In this document: piece after piece, positions 49,801-56,514 of the stretch
How the letters are laid out: each line of letters starts with the position of its first letter
Numbering within the stretch: position 1 is the first letter of the stretch
Assembly (NCBI RefSeq): GCF_030056735.1
Contig: NZ_JASHKN010000011.1
Coordinates: forward strand, 157,826 to 221,825
Reading direction: 5' to 3'
DNA: 64,000 nt
DNA from: Rhodococcus sp. IEGM 1409
GTDB lineage: Bacteria; Actinomycetota; Actinomycetes; Mycobacteriales; Mycobacteriaceae
Program-made: the position numbers and the translations under genes
The notes under the pieces: generated by a model
What the model saw: only the letters and a program-made list of their open reading frames with translations
The model's database searches: none
Told to the model about the DNA's origin: nothing

Positions 49801-52800
49801 TTCGAGCACCTTCTGAACCGGGCGCTCGCCGACAACCGGGTACACGGTCCGCAGGGTGCGATGGCGATCGATCAGGTCACGAATTGCCAGTTCGGCTGCA
49901 ACTACGTTCAATTCACCCGTCAGGCGCAACACGATCGGAATGTTGTAGCCGGCGGACTCTGTATCCAACTGATTCAGAATCCACATTCGGTGTTGGGAAG
50001 CCGACAGCTGCACCTCAGTAGTGTCCGAACGAGGTACCAAGGACAGAGGTGCCAGGGACTGAGGTACCAAGGACAACGGAGACGCCTGCCCCGTGCCGTT
50101 TCGCCCTGCACCGATTCGGGCAGCAGCAATTCCGGCCAGCTGATCGACGAATGGGTGCTCGAACACATCGCGGACGTCGAGGTTGCAGCCCAAGACGGCG
50201 TTCAGTCGTGACGAGAGTCGAGTGGCGATCAAGGAATTGGCCCCTTGATCGAAAAAATTTCGAACCGGATCGACAAGCGGAACGTCCATCAAATCGCCCA
50301 GGATCGCTGCGACTGTCTGCTCGAAGAAGTCTCGCGACTGCCGAGACGGCTGCGCGAGCGACACCGGGGTCGGCAGCGACGTACGGTCGATCTTGCCGTT
50401 GATCGTGACCGGTAATGACGCAAGCGGCATCAAAGCCGACGGCACCATGTACGCGGGCAACAACGAACGGGCAGTCCGCAACACTCCGTCGAGGTCGTGT
50501 CCGTTCTCCGGGGTGATGTAACCGACCAATGTCGGCCCGCTGTCGAGTTCTCTCACCACCACCGCAGCCTGCTCCACCGACGTGTGAGCCAGTAGCGCGG
50601 ACTCCACCTCGCCCGATTCGACGCGGTACCCGCGCAGGGCCATCTGACCGTCAGCGCGGCGAATATATTCGAGTCGGCCGGCTCGCCAACGGACCAGATC
50701 GCCGCTGCGGTACATCCTCGATCCGTCGAATCCCGGTTCAGGCACAAACCGTGAAGACGTCATTCCTGGTTGACCCAAGTAGCCTGCGGCCACTTGCGGA
50801 CCGGCAACGTACAGTTCGCCGACAGATCCCGGGGGGACAGGCTCGAGCGCGGTGTCCAGTACGTAGCTGCGCAACCCTGGTAGCGGAGATCCGATCGGCG
50901 AGGTAGCTCCGTCGCCGGCCGGCAGTTCGACACTGGTGACGTGAACGGTGGTTTCGGTGATTCCGAACATGTTGACGCCCCGCACATTCGGGTGCCGATC
51001 GAACCAAGCCTCCACGCGCCCGACGTCGAGGCGATCACCGCCGAAAACAATCGACCGGAGCGGAAGCAGCACTTCCTGCGTGACTTCCGCCAACGCATAG
51101 AAGGCTGCGGGGGTCTGATTCAGAACAGTCACTCGTTCCCGCACAATCAGATCCGCGAATCTCTCGGGTGAGCGCGCGACGTCACCGTCCACGATCACCA
51201 GGGATCCGCCAGTGGTCAGCGCACCCCACATCTCCCATACCGAGAAGTCGAATGCGTACGAATGAAACATCGTCCACACATCTTCGGGCCCGAAGTCGAA
51301 GGTCTCTCGAGTCGATGCGAGCAGAGCCAACACGTTGCGCTGAGACACCACCACACCTTTGGGCGCTCCGGTCGATCCGGAGGTGTAGATCACGTAAGCG
51401 GCGGATTCCAAGGGCGCAACTGGCCAGCATTCAGCCGCGTCACCCGTCTCGTCGACGGATACGACGGCATGTTCGTACTCGCCGAAACGCGTAGCGGAAC
51501 TGGGCGTCGACAGAATCGCTTTCGGACGCGCATCGGCAAGTACGTACTGGATGCGAGCGTCGGGATACTGCAGTTCGATCGGGACGTACACGGCGCCCGC
51601 TCGAACGACCGCGAGAATCGCAACTACCAGGTCGATCGAGCGAGGGAGGCCGACGGCCACGCGATCCCCCACTCGAATTCCTCGATCGATCAAGGCGGCT
51701 GCGAGCGCCTCCGATCGGACTTGCAACTCTGCGTAGGTGACCCGAGAACTTCCACTCGTCACGGCGATTGCGTTCGATCGCTTCGTGGCGACCCCGGCGA
51801 ACAGGTCGGACAGTGAGTCGGCACCAAGTGCGGGCGCCGGCCCATGCATCTGGAGTTCTGCGCGCTCGACGGCGCTGAGAACATCGATGTCACGCAGGAT
51901 AATTGACGAGTTCTCGGTGACCGAGTCGCACACTCGACGTAGTCGCTCGACCCAACCGCCTACCGTGGCCGAATCGAACAGATCGGCGGCATATCGGAAT
52001 GTTCCGCAAATACCGTTCGCGCCTCCGTCAACCGTACGATGTTCGCGCACAGTCACTTCGAGATCGAATCGAGGATGCGCGGGAGGCAACGGAATTCCTC
52101 GAGCCGTCATCGTCCCCAAGGCGATCTCGGGAACCGAAGCTACCGGATCGACAGCGAGGACCACGTGCAGGAAGGAATTCTTCTCGCCCGCGGCCCCACC
52201 GACGGCACGCTCGACTACCCAGTCGAACGGGACGTCGGCATTGGACAGAGCCGCTACGTCGACGTCGCGTACTCGACTCAAGAACTCGCCGAAGGTGTCT
52301 CCATCGCGCAGGAGCGTTCGCAGCGCCACGGTTCCGACGAACATACCGACGGCGCCGTCGAACGAGGGGTGTGTTCGGCCGGACGTCGGGGTTCCGATGA
52401 CAATATCGGGCGCACCGGTGATCTTGCTCAGCACGATCGCAAGGCAGGCGTGCAACACCATGAAGGTCGTGCAGTCGTGGGCTCTGGCGATCTCGTCCAG
52501 CGCCGCGTGGACGGGCGAGGACAATTCGAACGTCACGTCTCGCGCCGACGACGATTGGCCCGGTCGGCGGGATCTGTCCGCGGGAAGCGCAAGAGTCGGA
52601 TCAACGCCGGCGAGAGCCTCGTCCCAGAATTCCAGCTGGCGGCCAGCTAAGCTCTGCGGATCTGCAGGATCACCGAGAACGGTTCTGTGCCAAGCAGAAT
52701 AGTCGCGATAGTCGAGCGAGGGCGAAGGCCAGATCGGCGAACGCCCAGCGGCGCGGGCGTCGTACGCCGCGATGAGGTCCGAGACGATCGTCGCGAACGA

Positions 52801-55800
52801 AAGACCGTCCAGGGCGATGTGATGCGCAATCACGGTCATGCGGTGGTCGGCATCGCTGTCCGAGGTGAGGGTCAACCGAAGGGGCAATTCGGTCGCCAGA
52901 TCGAAGCCGGCCGAAACCAGATCCGCTGATGCAGAGTCGTATTCTTCGGACGGAACCTCGACCGGGGTCACGGACGCCGCAGACGCGACCTGGATCGGCC
53001 ACGTGTCGTGATTCTGGTCGAACGAGAACACCGTGCGAAGGACGGGATGGCGATCGGTCAGGTCACCTACCGCCTCCCTCATCGCCGCTGCATCCAGAAC
53101 ACCACTGAACGAGACCTCGAACGCAATGTTGTACGCCGACGACTGCGGATCCAGACGGTTGAGTAGCCACAGACGTTGTTGCGCCGGAGCGATTTCCACG
53201 ATGACGTCGTCCGAAATGCGCTGGGGTTCCACCACCCACTCCGCCCGACCCTCACGGATCTTCCGGGCCAGCCGCGCCGGCGTCGGGGCACCGAACACGT
53301 CCCTGACCCCAACCCGTCTTCCGAAGGCGGAACTCACGCGCGCGGCGACGTACACGGCGTCGAGAGAACTAGCGCCCCAGGCGAACAAGTCGGAGTGCGG
53401 TCCGAGAACTCCGACGCCGAGGACCTCGGCCATCACCGAGGCAACCAATTCCTCGTCGTACTCGATCGGGCGGCCCACCGCCGAGCGCTCGTCGGCGCCA
53501 GTGGTCGTCGTCGGTTCTGGGAGCGCTGTACGGTCTGTCTTTCCATGGCTTGTGACGGGCAACGCCGCCAGAATCGTCACCGAACTCGGAAGCATGGAAC
53601 GCGGCAGTAGTGAAGCCAGATGGTCGAGGACCGCCTCCTGACTCAACGGATGAGGTCGGTCTTCCCCGTCTTCGGTCACGGTCACATACGCCGCAATCGA
53701 CCCGGATCGCTCCACCACTGCTGCCTGCGAGACGCCAGGAGTCGACAGGAGCACAGCTTCGATCTCGCCCAGTTCGACGCGTACTCCACGGATCTTCACT
53801 TGTTGATCAGTGCGGCCCAAGAACTCGAGTTGACCAGCATCGTTCCACCGCACCACGTCCCCGGTGCGGTACATGCGCGCGCCAGCGTCGGCCGTACCTA
53901 TAGACGCCGCGACAAAACGCTCCGCAGTCAGCGTCGGCGAAAGGTACCCACGCGCCAGTCCTTGTCCCATCACGTACAGCTCACCCGCGGCGCCCACCGG
54001 AGTGGGACGCAACCACGAATCCAACACCACAGCGGCAACGCCGTCGATCGGGCGCCCGATCGGTGTATCACCGCCAGGTACCAGCGGCTCGCTCATGAAT
54101 GCCGCGACGGTTGCTTCACTAGGGCCGTACGAATTCACGATGTCGACGTGACTCGACCACGCATCCACGAGCGCCCCCGGCGGTCGCTCGCCGCCCACGT
54201 TCAACACTCGAAGATCCGGCAGTTCCCGAGGATCCATCGTCAGCGGAACCGATGGTGTCGAGATCAGGTGCGTGACACCCTCGAGCCGCAAATAGTCTTC
54301 GAGGTCCACTCCGCCGATCAATCCGGAAGGAACGATCACGGCAGTCGCACCGCAGCCGTGAGCAAGCAGAATCTCGAGGATCGCCACGTCGAACGACGTG
54401 GATGCCAGGAGCGCGACACGGGCGGAACTATCGATGTTCAGTCGCCGTGTGTGAGAACGCAGCAACGGCAAAATTCCTCGGTGCGTGACCGCGACGCCCT
54501 TCGGCAGTCCGGCCGAACCCGAGGTGTAGACCACGTAGGCGGCATCGTCCAGGGACACGTCGGCGATAGATGAACCGGCCCCCGCACTTCGATCGATCTG
54601 CCCATCGGCAGTTTCGTCGACCCTCGGACTGACGACGCGGACCCAAGCCGGCACGTCCGCCAGATCGTCACCGATCACGACGGACACGTTGGCATCGTCG
54701 AGAATGAAAGCGACACGCTCGGAGGGTGCTTGAGGATCCAAGAAAAGAAGAGCCGCACCGGCCCGCGCAACTGCATGAAACGCAACTACGGAATTGGTCG
54801 AGCGCTCGGCGAGGATCCCGACGACGTCACCTCGGCCGACGCCGTTCTCTACGAGCAAGGCGCACAGTGCATCCGCGCGAGCGCCGAGTTGGTCGTAGGT
54901 GACGTCCACGCTTTGGTCGCGGATCGCGACCGCACTCCCCAGCGCTGCCCCGTCTCGGATGACCGAATCGAGCGTCGCGAATCCGTCCGTCCGCGGACCT
55001 AGCGCGGGGACCAGATCTTTCAGTTCGTCCGTCGAGAGGATGGGGAGGCCACCGAGCGCCCTGGTGGCCGAGTCGAGGAATCCCGCGAGCAGCCGAACGA
55101 ACTGACGATGGTGCATCGACAGGTCACGTTCGCTGTACAGGCGCGGATTGGCTTCGAAGGACAGGCGAACGTTCTCCCCCGCGATCGACGGATAAATGCT
55201 GAAGAACAGATCTTCGGTGGGTCCGGATGTGAGGACGTGAAATTCGCCGACGACGTCACCGAGCCGAATCGCTTCGTGAAACATCATGACGTTCACTGCC
55301 GGGCCCGCCGAGTCGCGAGATCCGCCCTGATCCCCCTGGAAACCCATGTCCTCGTATCGGAATCGCTGATGCCGCAGTGCGCCGGTCATCTGCACCGAGA
55401 TCTGACGCACCAACTCTTGTGGCGACAGATCCCGATCAAGTTGCGCGCGAACAGGCACGATATTGGACAGCATTCCGCCCGAACGTCTCGACTTTGCCGT
55501 GGTGCGGCCGGACACCGGCAGGCTGAGGACGACGTCGTCGGAATCAGTCATCCGACCGAGATAGGACGCGAACGCACCGACGAGGATCGCCACCTCGGAC
55601 GTAGTCCACTCCGTCGAGACATCCGAAAGCTGTTTTGCAAGAGTTGGATCCAAGGTCTGCACCATCATGCGCTGCGGCATGGACGTCAGCCCGGCGCCGT
55701 CGGCGAGGCGAACCGGGCGAGGCAGGCCCTCGGACATCTCCGTCCAGTACTGCTCGTCCGATCGATACCGCGCCGAGGATCGGTAGTCGACATCGAGGTC

Positions 55801-56322
55801 ATGCAGCACACGTACCCCCACACCACCGAAAGGAGTCAGCTTCTTGCCGTGAACAAGATGCGAATAGCGCTCGGCCACTCGCGTGGTGAGTGTCATCGCC
55901 GCATACCCGTCGAGCACGAGGTGATGGGCATGCGAGTACCAGAAAAAGTGGTTGTCTTCCAGGTGAAGCAGCGCCCCAGAGATCAGGCGATCGGACATCA
56001 CGTCAAGTGGCCGTGAGTATTCCGCTGTCATCCACTCGTTCGCGCGCTGAACTGGATCGTCATCGCTGCGTAGGTCGAGGTATTCGAGATCGTCGACGAT
56101 GGAGTGATCGAGGACCTGAAGCGGCTCGGCATCAGTAGCGACGAGGCGAACGAACGCCGACTCCAATTCATGACATGCCGTATTCGTTGCCTCGATCAGC
56201 GCGTCGACGTCAACCGGTCCTCGTAGTTCCACGTACTGAGCCACCACGAACGGAGTTGACGGACTCAGTTGCTGCGCGAACCACAGCGCGAGCTGAGCCC
56301 GAGACAACGGAAAAGCACTCAA
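40057..56322 (-). CDS. Five-module nonribosomal peptide synthetase with terminal thioesterase
   Basis: 5421 residues, order C-A-T, C-A-T, C-A-T, C-A-T, C-A-T-TE. Condensation His-motifs are at residues 133 (HHLVLDG), 1167 (HHIALDG), 2231 (HHIAADA), 3270 (HHIAVDG) and 4244 (HHIAIDG). Phosphopantetheine serines are at 986, 2030, 3087, 4059 and 5102, and the TE serine at 5239 (GWSAGG). No epimerisation, methylation, cyclisation or reductase domain was seen. The TTG start at 56322 is the only option after an in-frame TGA, and GAGGTGA precedes it. C1 resembles the EntF/DhbF starter C domain, so an acyl or aryl starter is plausible. No MbtH-like gene, phosphopantetheinyl transferase or tailoring gene lies in the window. 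The product is probably an acylated or cyclised pentapeptide; siderophore or lipopeptide are both open. Confidence 0.95.
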   Translation of the reverse strand: MSAFPLSRAQLALWFAQQLSPSTPFVVAQYVELRGPVDVDALIEATNTACHELESAFVRLVATDAEPLQVLDHSIVDDLEYLDLRSDDDPVQRANEWMTAEYSRPLDVMSDRLISGALLHLEDNHFFWYSHAHHLVLDGYAAMTLTTRVAERYSHLVHGKKLTPFGGVGVRVLHDLDVDYRSSARYRSDEQYWTEMSEGLPRPVRLADGAGLTSMPQRMMVQTLDPTLAKQLSDVSTEWTTSEVAILVGAFASYLGRMTDSDDVVLSLPVSGRTTAKSRRSGGMLSNIVPVRAQLDRDLSPQELVRQISVQMTGALRHQRFRYEDMGFQGDQGGSRDSAGPAVNVMMFHEAIRLGDVVGEFHVLTSGPTEDLFFSIYPSIAGENVRLSFEANPRLYSERDLSMHHRQFVRLLAGFLDSATRALGGLPILSTDELKDLVPALGPRTDGFATLDSVIRDGAALGSAVAIRDQSVDVTYDQLGARADALCALLVENGVGRGDVVGILAERSTNSVVAFHAVARAGAALLFLDPQAPSERVAFILDDANVSVVIGDDLADVPAWVRVVSPRVDETADGQIDRSAGAGSSIADVSLDDAAYVVYTSGSAGLPKGVAVTHRGILPLLRSHTRRLNIDSSARVALLASTSFDVAILEILLAHGCGATAVIVPSGLIGGVDLEDYLRLEGVTHLISTPSVPLTMDPRELPDLRVLNVGGERPPGALVDAWSSHVDIVNSYGPSEATVAAFMSEPLVPGGDTPIGRPIDGVAAVVLDSWLRPTPVGAAGELYVMGQGLARGYLSPTLTAERFVAASIGTADAGARMYRTGDVVRWNDAGQLEFLGRTDQQVKIRGVRVELGEIEAVLLSTPGVSQAAVVERSGSIAAYVTVTEDGEDRPHPLSQEAVLDHLASLLPRSMLPSSVTILAALPVTSHGKTDRTALPEPTTTTGADERSAVGRPIEYDEELVASVMAEVLGVGVLGPHSDLFAWGASSLDAVYVAARVSSAFGRRVGVRDVFGAPTPARLARKIREGRAEWVVEPQRISDDVIVEIAPAQQRLWLLNRLDPQSSAYNIAFEVSFSGVLDAAAMREAVGDLTDRHPVLRTVFSFDQNHDTWPIQVASAASVTPVEVPSEEYDSASADLVSAGFDLATELPLRLTLTSDSDADHRMTVIAHHIALDGLSFATIVSDLIAAYDARAAGRSPIWPSPSLDYRDYSAWHRTVLGDPADPQSLAGRQLEFWDEALAGVDPTLALPADRSRRPGQSSSARDVTFELSSPVHAALDEIARAHDCTTFMVLHACLAIVLSKITGAPDIVIGTPTSGRTHPSFDGAVGMFVGTVALRTLLRDGDTFGEFLSRVRDVDVAALSNADVPFDWVVERAVGGAAGEKNSFLHVVLAVDPVASVPEIALGTMTARGIPLPPAHPRFDLEVTVREHRTVDGGANGICGTFRYAADLFDSATVGGWVERLRRVCDSVTENSSIILRDIDVLSAVERAELQMHGPAPALGADSLSDLFAGVATKRSNAIAVTSGSSRVTYAELQVRSEALAAALIDRGIRVGDRVAVGLPRSIDLVVAILAVVRAGAVYVPIELQYPDARIQYVLADARPKAILSTPSSATRFGEYEHAVVSVDETGDAAECWPVAPLESAAYVIYTSGSTGAPKGVVVSQRNVLALLASTRETFDFGPEDVWTMFHSYAFDFSVWEMWGALTTGGSLVIVDGDVARSPERFADLIVRERVTVLNQTPAAFYALAEVTQEVLLPLRSIVFGGDRLDVGRVEAWFDRHPNVRGVNMFGITETTVHVTSVELPAGDGATSPIGSPLPGLRSYVLDTALEPVPPGSVGELYVAGPQVAAGYLGQPGMTSSRFVPEPGFDGSRMYRSGDLVRWRAGRLEYIRRADGQMALRGYRVESGEVESALLAHTSVEQAAVVVRELDSGPTLVGYITPENGHDLDGVLRTARSLLPAYMVPSALMPLASLPVTINGKIDRTSLPTPVSLAQPSRQSRDFFEQTVAAILGDLMDVPLVDPVRNFFDQGANSLIATRLSSRLNAVLGCNLDVRDVFEHPFVDQLAGIAAARIGAGRNGTGQASPLSLVPQSLAPLSLVPRSDTTEVQLSASQHRMWILNQLDTESAGYNIPIVLRLTGELNVVAAELAIRDLIDRHRTLRTVYPVVGERPVQKVLEDREASPPLRLDALDGEDAEKRVAELVGSGFDVTTDPPVRAALFQVSPDEHVLAVVIHHIAADARSLEVLVRDFTAAYIARSEQQAPQWSPLALEYSDYSAWHRESGIPDAVSSYWKQALEGLPEQVTLPLDRPRSTSARASSCRVEISGSVRTGLQVLARSNNATMFMVVHAALAALLARHTGSSDVVVGTVVSGRVAPELDELVGMFAGTIVLRTEVDPSKSFGQLVEQVRQRDVSAFAHAEMPFESLVDLIDPPRSRSRHPLFQVALSFQTVHPTTWSVPGLSVTQIAPDVRHANFDLQLNVTDAGIGGGLTLEFVYNADLFDDLTVSSFAGRFERYLDQVSIDPKIAVGGIDLLDITERALLVPVHGAADRPDQSRRSGTTLASMLRFGVESAPDAVAVEGEGNTLTYRELDAQSDVAADELRSRGVGVDRVAAWTADRSIASIVQLWAIAKVGAAPALVDPEQPQARLRDVLETLGDGTLGSRDAGGENAGGEKDTDSAREYSDSLAAYLVFTSGTSGTPKAVIVTNGGLGVIAEDLPGRFSAGPGSRVFHRGAPGFDMTLLEVLIASTSGATLVLAKNDELFGSGLASALRRERITHLCATPTVVASIGNPSLPDLATVMFGGERLSSALAKRWQAGRRVINGYGPAESTMYSLATEPLSIEHLSTDSHNGSVGHPLAGVDAVVLDDRLEPVPPGVSGELYLSGRMLARGYAGQPARTAERFVATRSGARMYRTGDLVVWKPEISKPATQKPEGNTYRLHYLGRTDAQVKVNGVRIEPGEIESVIQSVANVDFCIAGVRSSASGSPLLVAYVRSSGAERVDAGQLRATIAEVLPTYMVPHVIVEIEGDLPMRNGKVDFAGLPLPALDASRTAGPDTDTEHLVAAAFAAVLGGDGDNRDADFFSLGGNSLSAAEVTSLLSSSLGQVVPLRTVFEHPTVGALAARLDSLAQSGSVTDLVRLEPRRDPTPAPLSRNQRAMWVLNQRNTASGAYNLPICIEIDGELDVFALRQAATDLVGRHDVLRTRYPGTPPVQVVDPPSSATVETRLVGDIEVEVLLREFGSRGFDVAADLPVRWMLLQLSPVRHVLAVSFHHIAVDGVSMRTVVGDLLTAYGKRRAGLDPQWPPLPIQYGDFAAWEAARDVSPAVEEFWRRALDGVTSVSPLTVDHTDDGPLSVARRVNFVIPAVVTSALQARADRLKVSLFAVVHAALSVVLAKVSGNPDVVIATAVDGRRTPQLDGMVGMFVDTVPLRLRIDGDMPIDLLLATAFDADVAAFEYSTVPAELVGELLGGRTPQVALGLQNFAVPAVEVAGLTIEAREIETATTKFPMHVSLAPAVDGSLTGTVVYAASAFDPSSADAVTRHLSRVLTSIAEDVPVLVSDLAVGAAPSWTAVEVDSSRTLTEIFAATAARFPNNIALDDGQSTVTYAELDSASEAQAWELVARGAGPGAVYEIPAVRTIAYLVRMLAITKTGAAFVPIDPDLPTARLKQLRTVLSDRSPVPGRQYPDSVAYVVHTSGSTGEPKGVAVTHRGLGLLTDDAIRKYGVTSGSVVLHGYKPTFDAAILEMMLAIGAGATLAVAPREAFGGRALEEFVAERGVTHMLSTPAVLDTMAPERFDSLEVVAVGGDVLSPSTARAWSRRARMLNAYGPTECTVVTTVAEVDHRVTIGVPLTGIGAEVLDTRLRPVPWAGIGELYVSGPGLAMGYAGDPAGTASSFVAAPGGRRRYRTGDLVHRRTDDTLGFVGRSDRQMSVRGIRVEPAEIESALRRCLGVEAAAVVLVDEIAVACAVGDCLESDQLTIELAAMLPAYLMPGRVVVLESIPLTSNGKLDADALRRHVFERQTPDAAVTVSEELVTAVMSEHVSGSFGALHNLFESGGDSLAAAAVAGRLAAIFARDVPVRAVFDNPSPRAMSQWLSASASDGTRRELTRRDPGMPAPLAPSQQRLWLINQLQPESTAYNLTFAVILADGIDRSVLSSALGDVVDRHAVLRTVLVPGEFGPEQAEIESVAFDLTPVHVDDIRASAQAFANVQFDFERDVPFRVRVFTENAGVDSAGLTVLVIVVHHIAIDGASMGPILADFAAAFEARAVGKEWDRSADGISYGDYSLWARESLGDPEDSLSVAHRQLDYWSNVLRGVEDVLALPVDKPRSSLSSRSDEMVTEVFDGATYDALSALARSHGVTVFMVVHSVIAVLLARECVTDDVVVGAAVSLRNDPALLNVAGMMVGTVALRTRINSADQFTAVLDEVRRVDLEAMANADVSFDDVVAKVEPPRRMNEHPLFTVMLAYRRALELPQIDGLSVFDVDTAGASTGYDLTWDLVDAGDSLTIRLLYATDRFRKSTAELFMQRVTRIAESVIAEPEIVVGEIELLSGFERSALTVANPRNVDPLTIADIFERALRQAPDGVALEENGQLWTYRDLHEASSHWTRELVGLGIGPDDVVAVALGRGHLWIVALWAVARAGAAWLSLDPALPTVRRQTMVEECGSVVGLTAEGAAESLPDCVEWLSMDESRTASEATEVAATPARADNLAYVIYTSGSTGRPKGVEVSHRGIMNVYTAHAEIAQLDRGPRVLQLASSTFDASVIEILLAAAGCGTLILAPDFVYGGEELTRLLVAADVTHLIVTPTVLATVDPDSLQPLIVESMGETLSARLASAWSSRHRIVNGYGPTESTVAASISHPIIDGDVTVGTPVPGTTALVLDQRLRPVPDGVAGELFLAGENLARGYVASSGLTADRFVANPFVANPAAVGTRMYRTGDLVRRRRHDRALEYLGRNDAQVKVRGVRVEPAEVDAALSSHGAVTFSVTVVSDDGRGSAELRSYVTLAENNSVTERELRDFVSGSLPKHLLPSSITVVDRFPLLASGKIDVAALPAPAPQVGSSVDRPVSATERQVAQAFESVTGAVSVGRHDDFFELGGTSMAAVQVASRLREALNREFPVQWIFTDRTVAELASRLDLVHADVLEGDSFHSDPLDTIVMLGGNPDDVRPPLFCVHPVSGIAWCYVGLVGRLEGRRVYGIQATGAGELPGTVAELASGYVDALRIVQPSGEYHLLGWSAGGTIALEMASQLEEAGDLVGSVAMLDALLPEMMPSVQAAPEPSELFAQIGLAEAETATAAVTFVDVAAEIRRQTGMDFLTDTVLESVVGRVEKLSRIVRDHRPRPYSGSVELFVAQHDLPEHRHLVEKWSELAESLRTYLVDCSHSEMSSMEVLASVAKVLVDNRQDVESESRKCNHTGVQ
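40879..43986 (-). other. NRPS module 5 (C, A, T)
   Basis: Residues about 4113-5148. The A pocket by eye is D-A-I-V-E-M-G-V-A plus Lys (SGKIDVAALP), with an unusual ESMGE in place of the usual xxGGE. The substrate is unassigned. Carrier motif LGGTSMAAVQ. A 2x15-bp repeat near 41536 duplicates FVANP in the A-domain. Confidence 0.7.
41536..41565. repeat. 15-bp tandem repeat in NRPS A5
   Basis: GGGATTTGCGACAAA and GGGATTGGCCACAAA are adjacent, giving the repeated FVANP-FVANP in the protein. Confidence 0.8.
43987..46896 (-). other. NRPS module 4 (C, A, T)
   Basis: Residues about 3143-4112. The A domain is short between its first cores and A3. The pocket by eye is D-A-L-S-A-G-A-V-V plus Lys (NGKLDADALR); the substrate is unassigned. 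The carrier motif is SGGDSLAAA. GGDS carriers often precede epimerising or D-accepting partners, but no E domain follows. Confidence 0.7.
46897..50028 (-). other. NRPS module 3 (C, A, T)
   Basis: Residues about 2099-3142. C3 has HHIAADARS, where the Gly of HHxxxDG is replaced by Ala; the catalytic second His and the Asp are kept. The A pocket by eye is D-M-L-A-M-G-G-M-Y plus Lys (NGKVDFAGLP); the substrate is unassigned. The carrier motif is LGGNSLSAAE. A Gly/Glu/Asp-rich insert (GGENAGGEKD) after A2-A3 cores comes from a 2x15-bp repeat. Confidence 0.7.
48308..48336. repeat. 15-bp tandem repeat in NRPS A3
   Basis: The 14-base string TTCTCACCACCAGC recurs exactly 15 bases later, giving GGEN-AGGEK in a surface insert. 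Confidence 0.8.
50029..53211 (-). other. NRPS module 2 (C, A for Thr, T)
   Basis: Residues about 1038-2098. The A domain carries FHSYAFDFSVWEMWGAL, VLNQTPAAF, IVFGGD and NMFGITETTVHVT, which gives pocket residues D-F-W-N-V-G-M-V-H plus Lys (NGKIDRTSLP). This is the well-known threonine code, so L-Thr activation is the most secure specificity in the protein. The linker after T2 contains a 3x15-bp repeat. Confidence 0.8.
50031..50075. repeat. 15-bp tandem repeat, 3 copies, in T2-C3 linker
   Basis: GAGGTACCAAGGACA, a variant GAGGTGCCAGGGACT, and the first unit again are contiguous. They encode the repeated SLVPQ/SLAPL/SLVPR linker between carrier 2 and C3. Confidence 0.9.
53212..56322 (-). other. 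NRPS module 1 (starter-type C, A, T)
   Basis: Residues about 1-1037. C1 begins FPLSRAQLALWFAQQLSPST and contains YVELRGPVD and ALRHQRFRYEDM, features shared with EntF/DhbF C domains that accept an aryl starter from a separate carrier. The A1 pocket read by eye is D-V-L-S-N-G-S-V-A plus the A10 Lys (GKTDRTALP). I cannot match this to a named substrate. The A5 motif is NSYGPSEA. The carrier motif GASSLDA has Ala in place of the usual second Gly. Confidence 0.75.
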
Positions 56323-56352
56323 CCCGTCACCTCACATTTCACCAGCCTTGTA

Positions 56353-56385
56353 ATTCACGAACGTTCGGTGGCTGATCACGTGAAT
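56353..56385. promoter_or_regulatory. Inverted repeat in NRPS/DUF4012 divergent region
   Basis: Arms ATTCACG and CGTGAAT are 19 bases apart, with an inner palindrome CGAACGTTCG at 56358-56367. This lies 30-60 bases upstream of the NRPS TTG in the 192-base gap shared with the divergent DUF4012 gene. No IdeR-like iron box was seen in this gap. It may be a regulator site. Confidence 0.4.
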
Positions 56386-56514
56386 CCATGGGAGCGAACA
56401 CCACGAACGGCCGAACCGAACCCTACTGTCTCGTCTAAGTTTTCACCACCGGGCCAACACTGCTAGACATGTCGACGCAGCTTTCACGCACTCAAACGTC
56501 AGGAGCTTCAGCGG

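Noticed and set aside
40057..56322. Epimerisation domains inside the NRPS
   Set aside because: Only five HHxxxD motifs were found, each followed by an A domain, so there is no additional C-like E domain. Dual C/E activity cannot be excluded without a tree.
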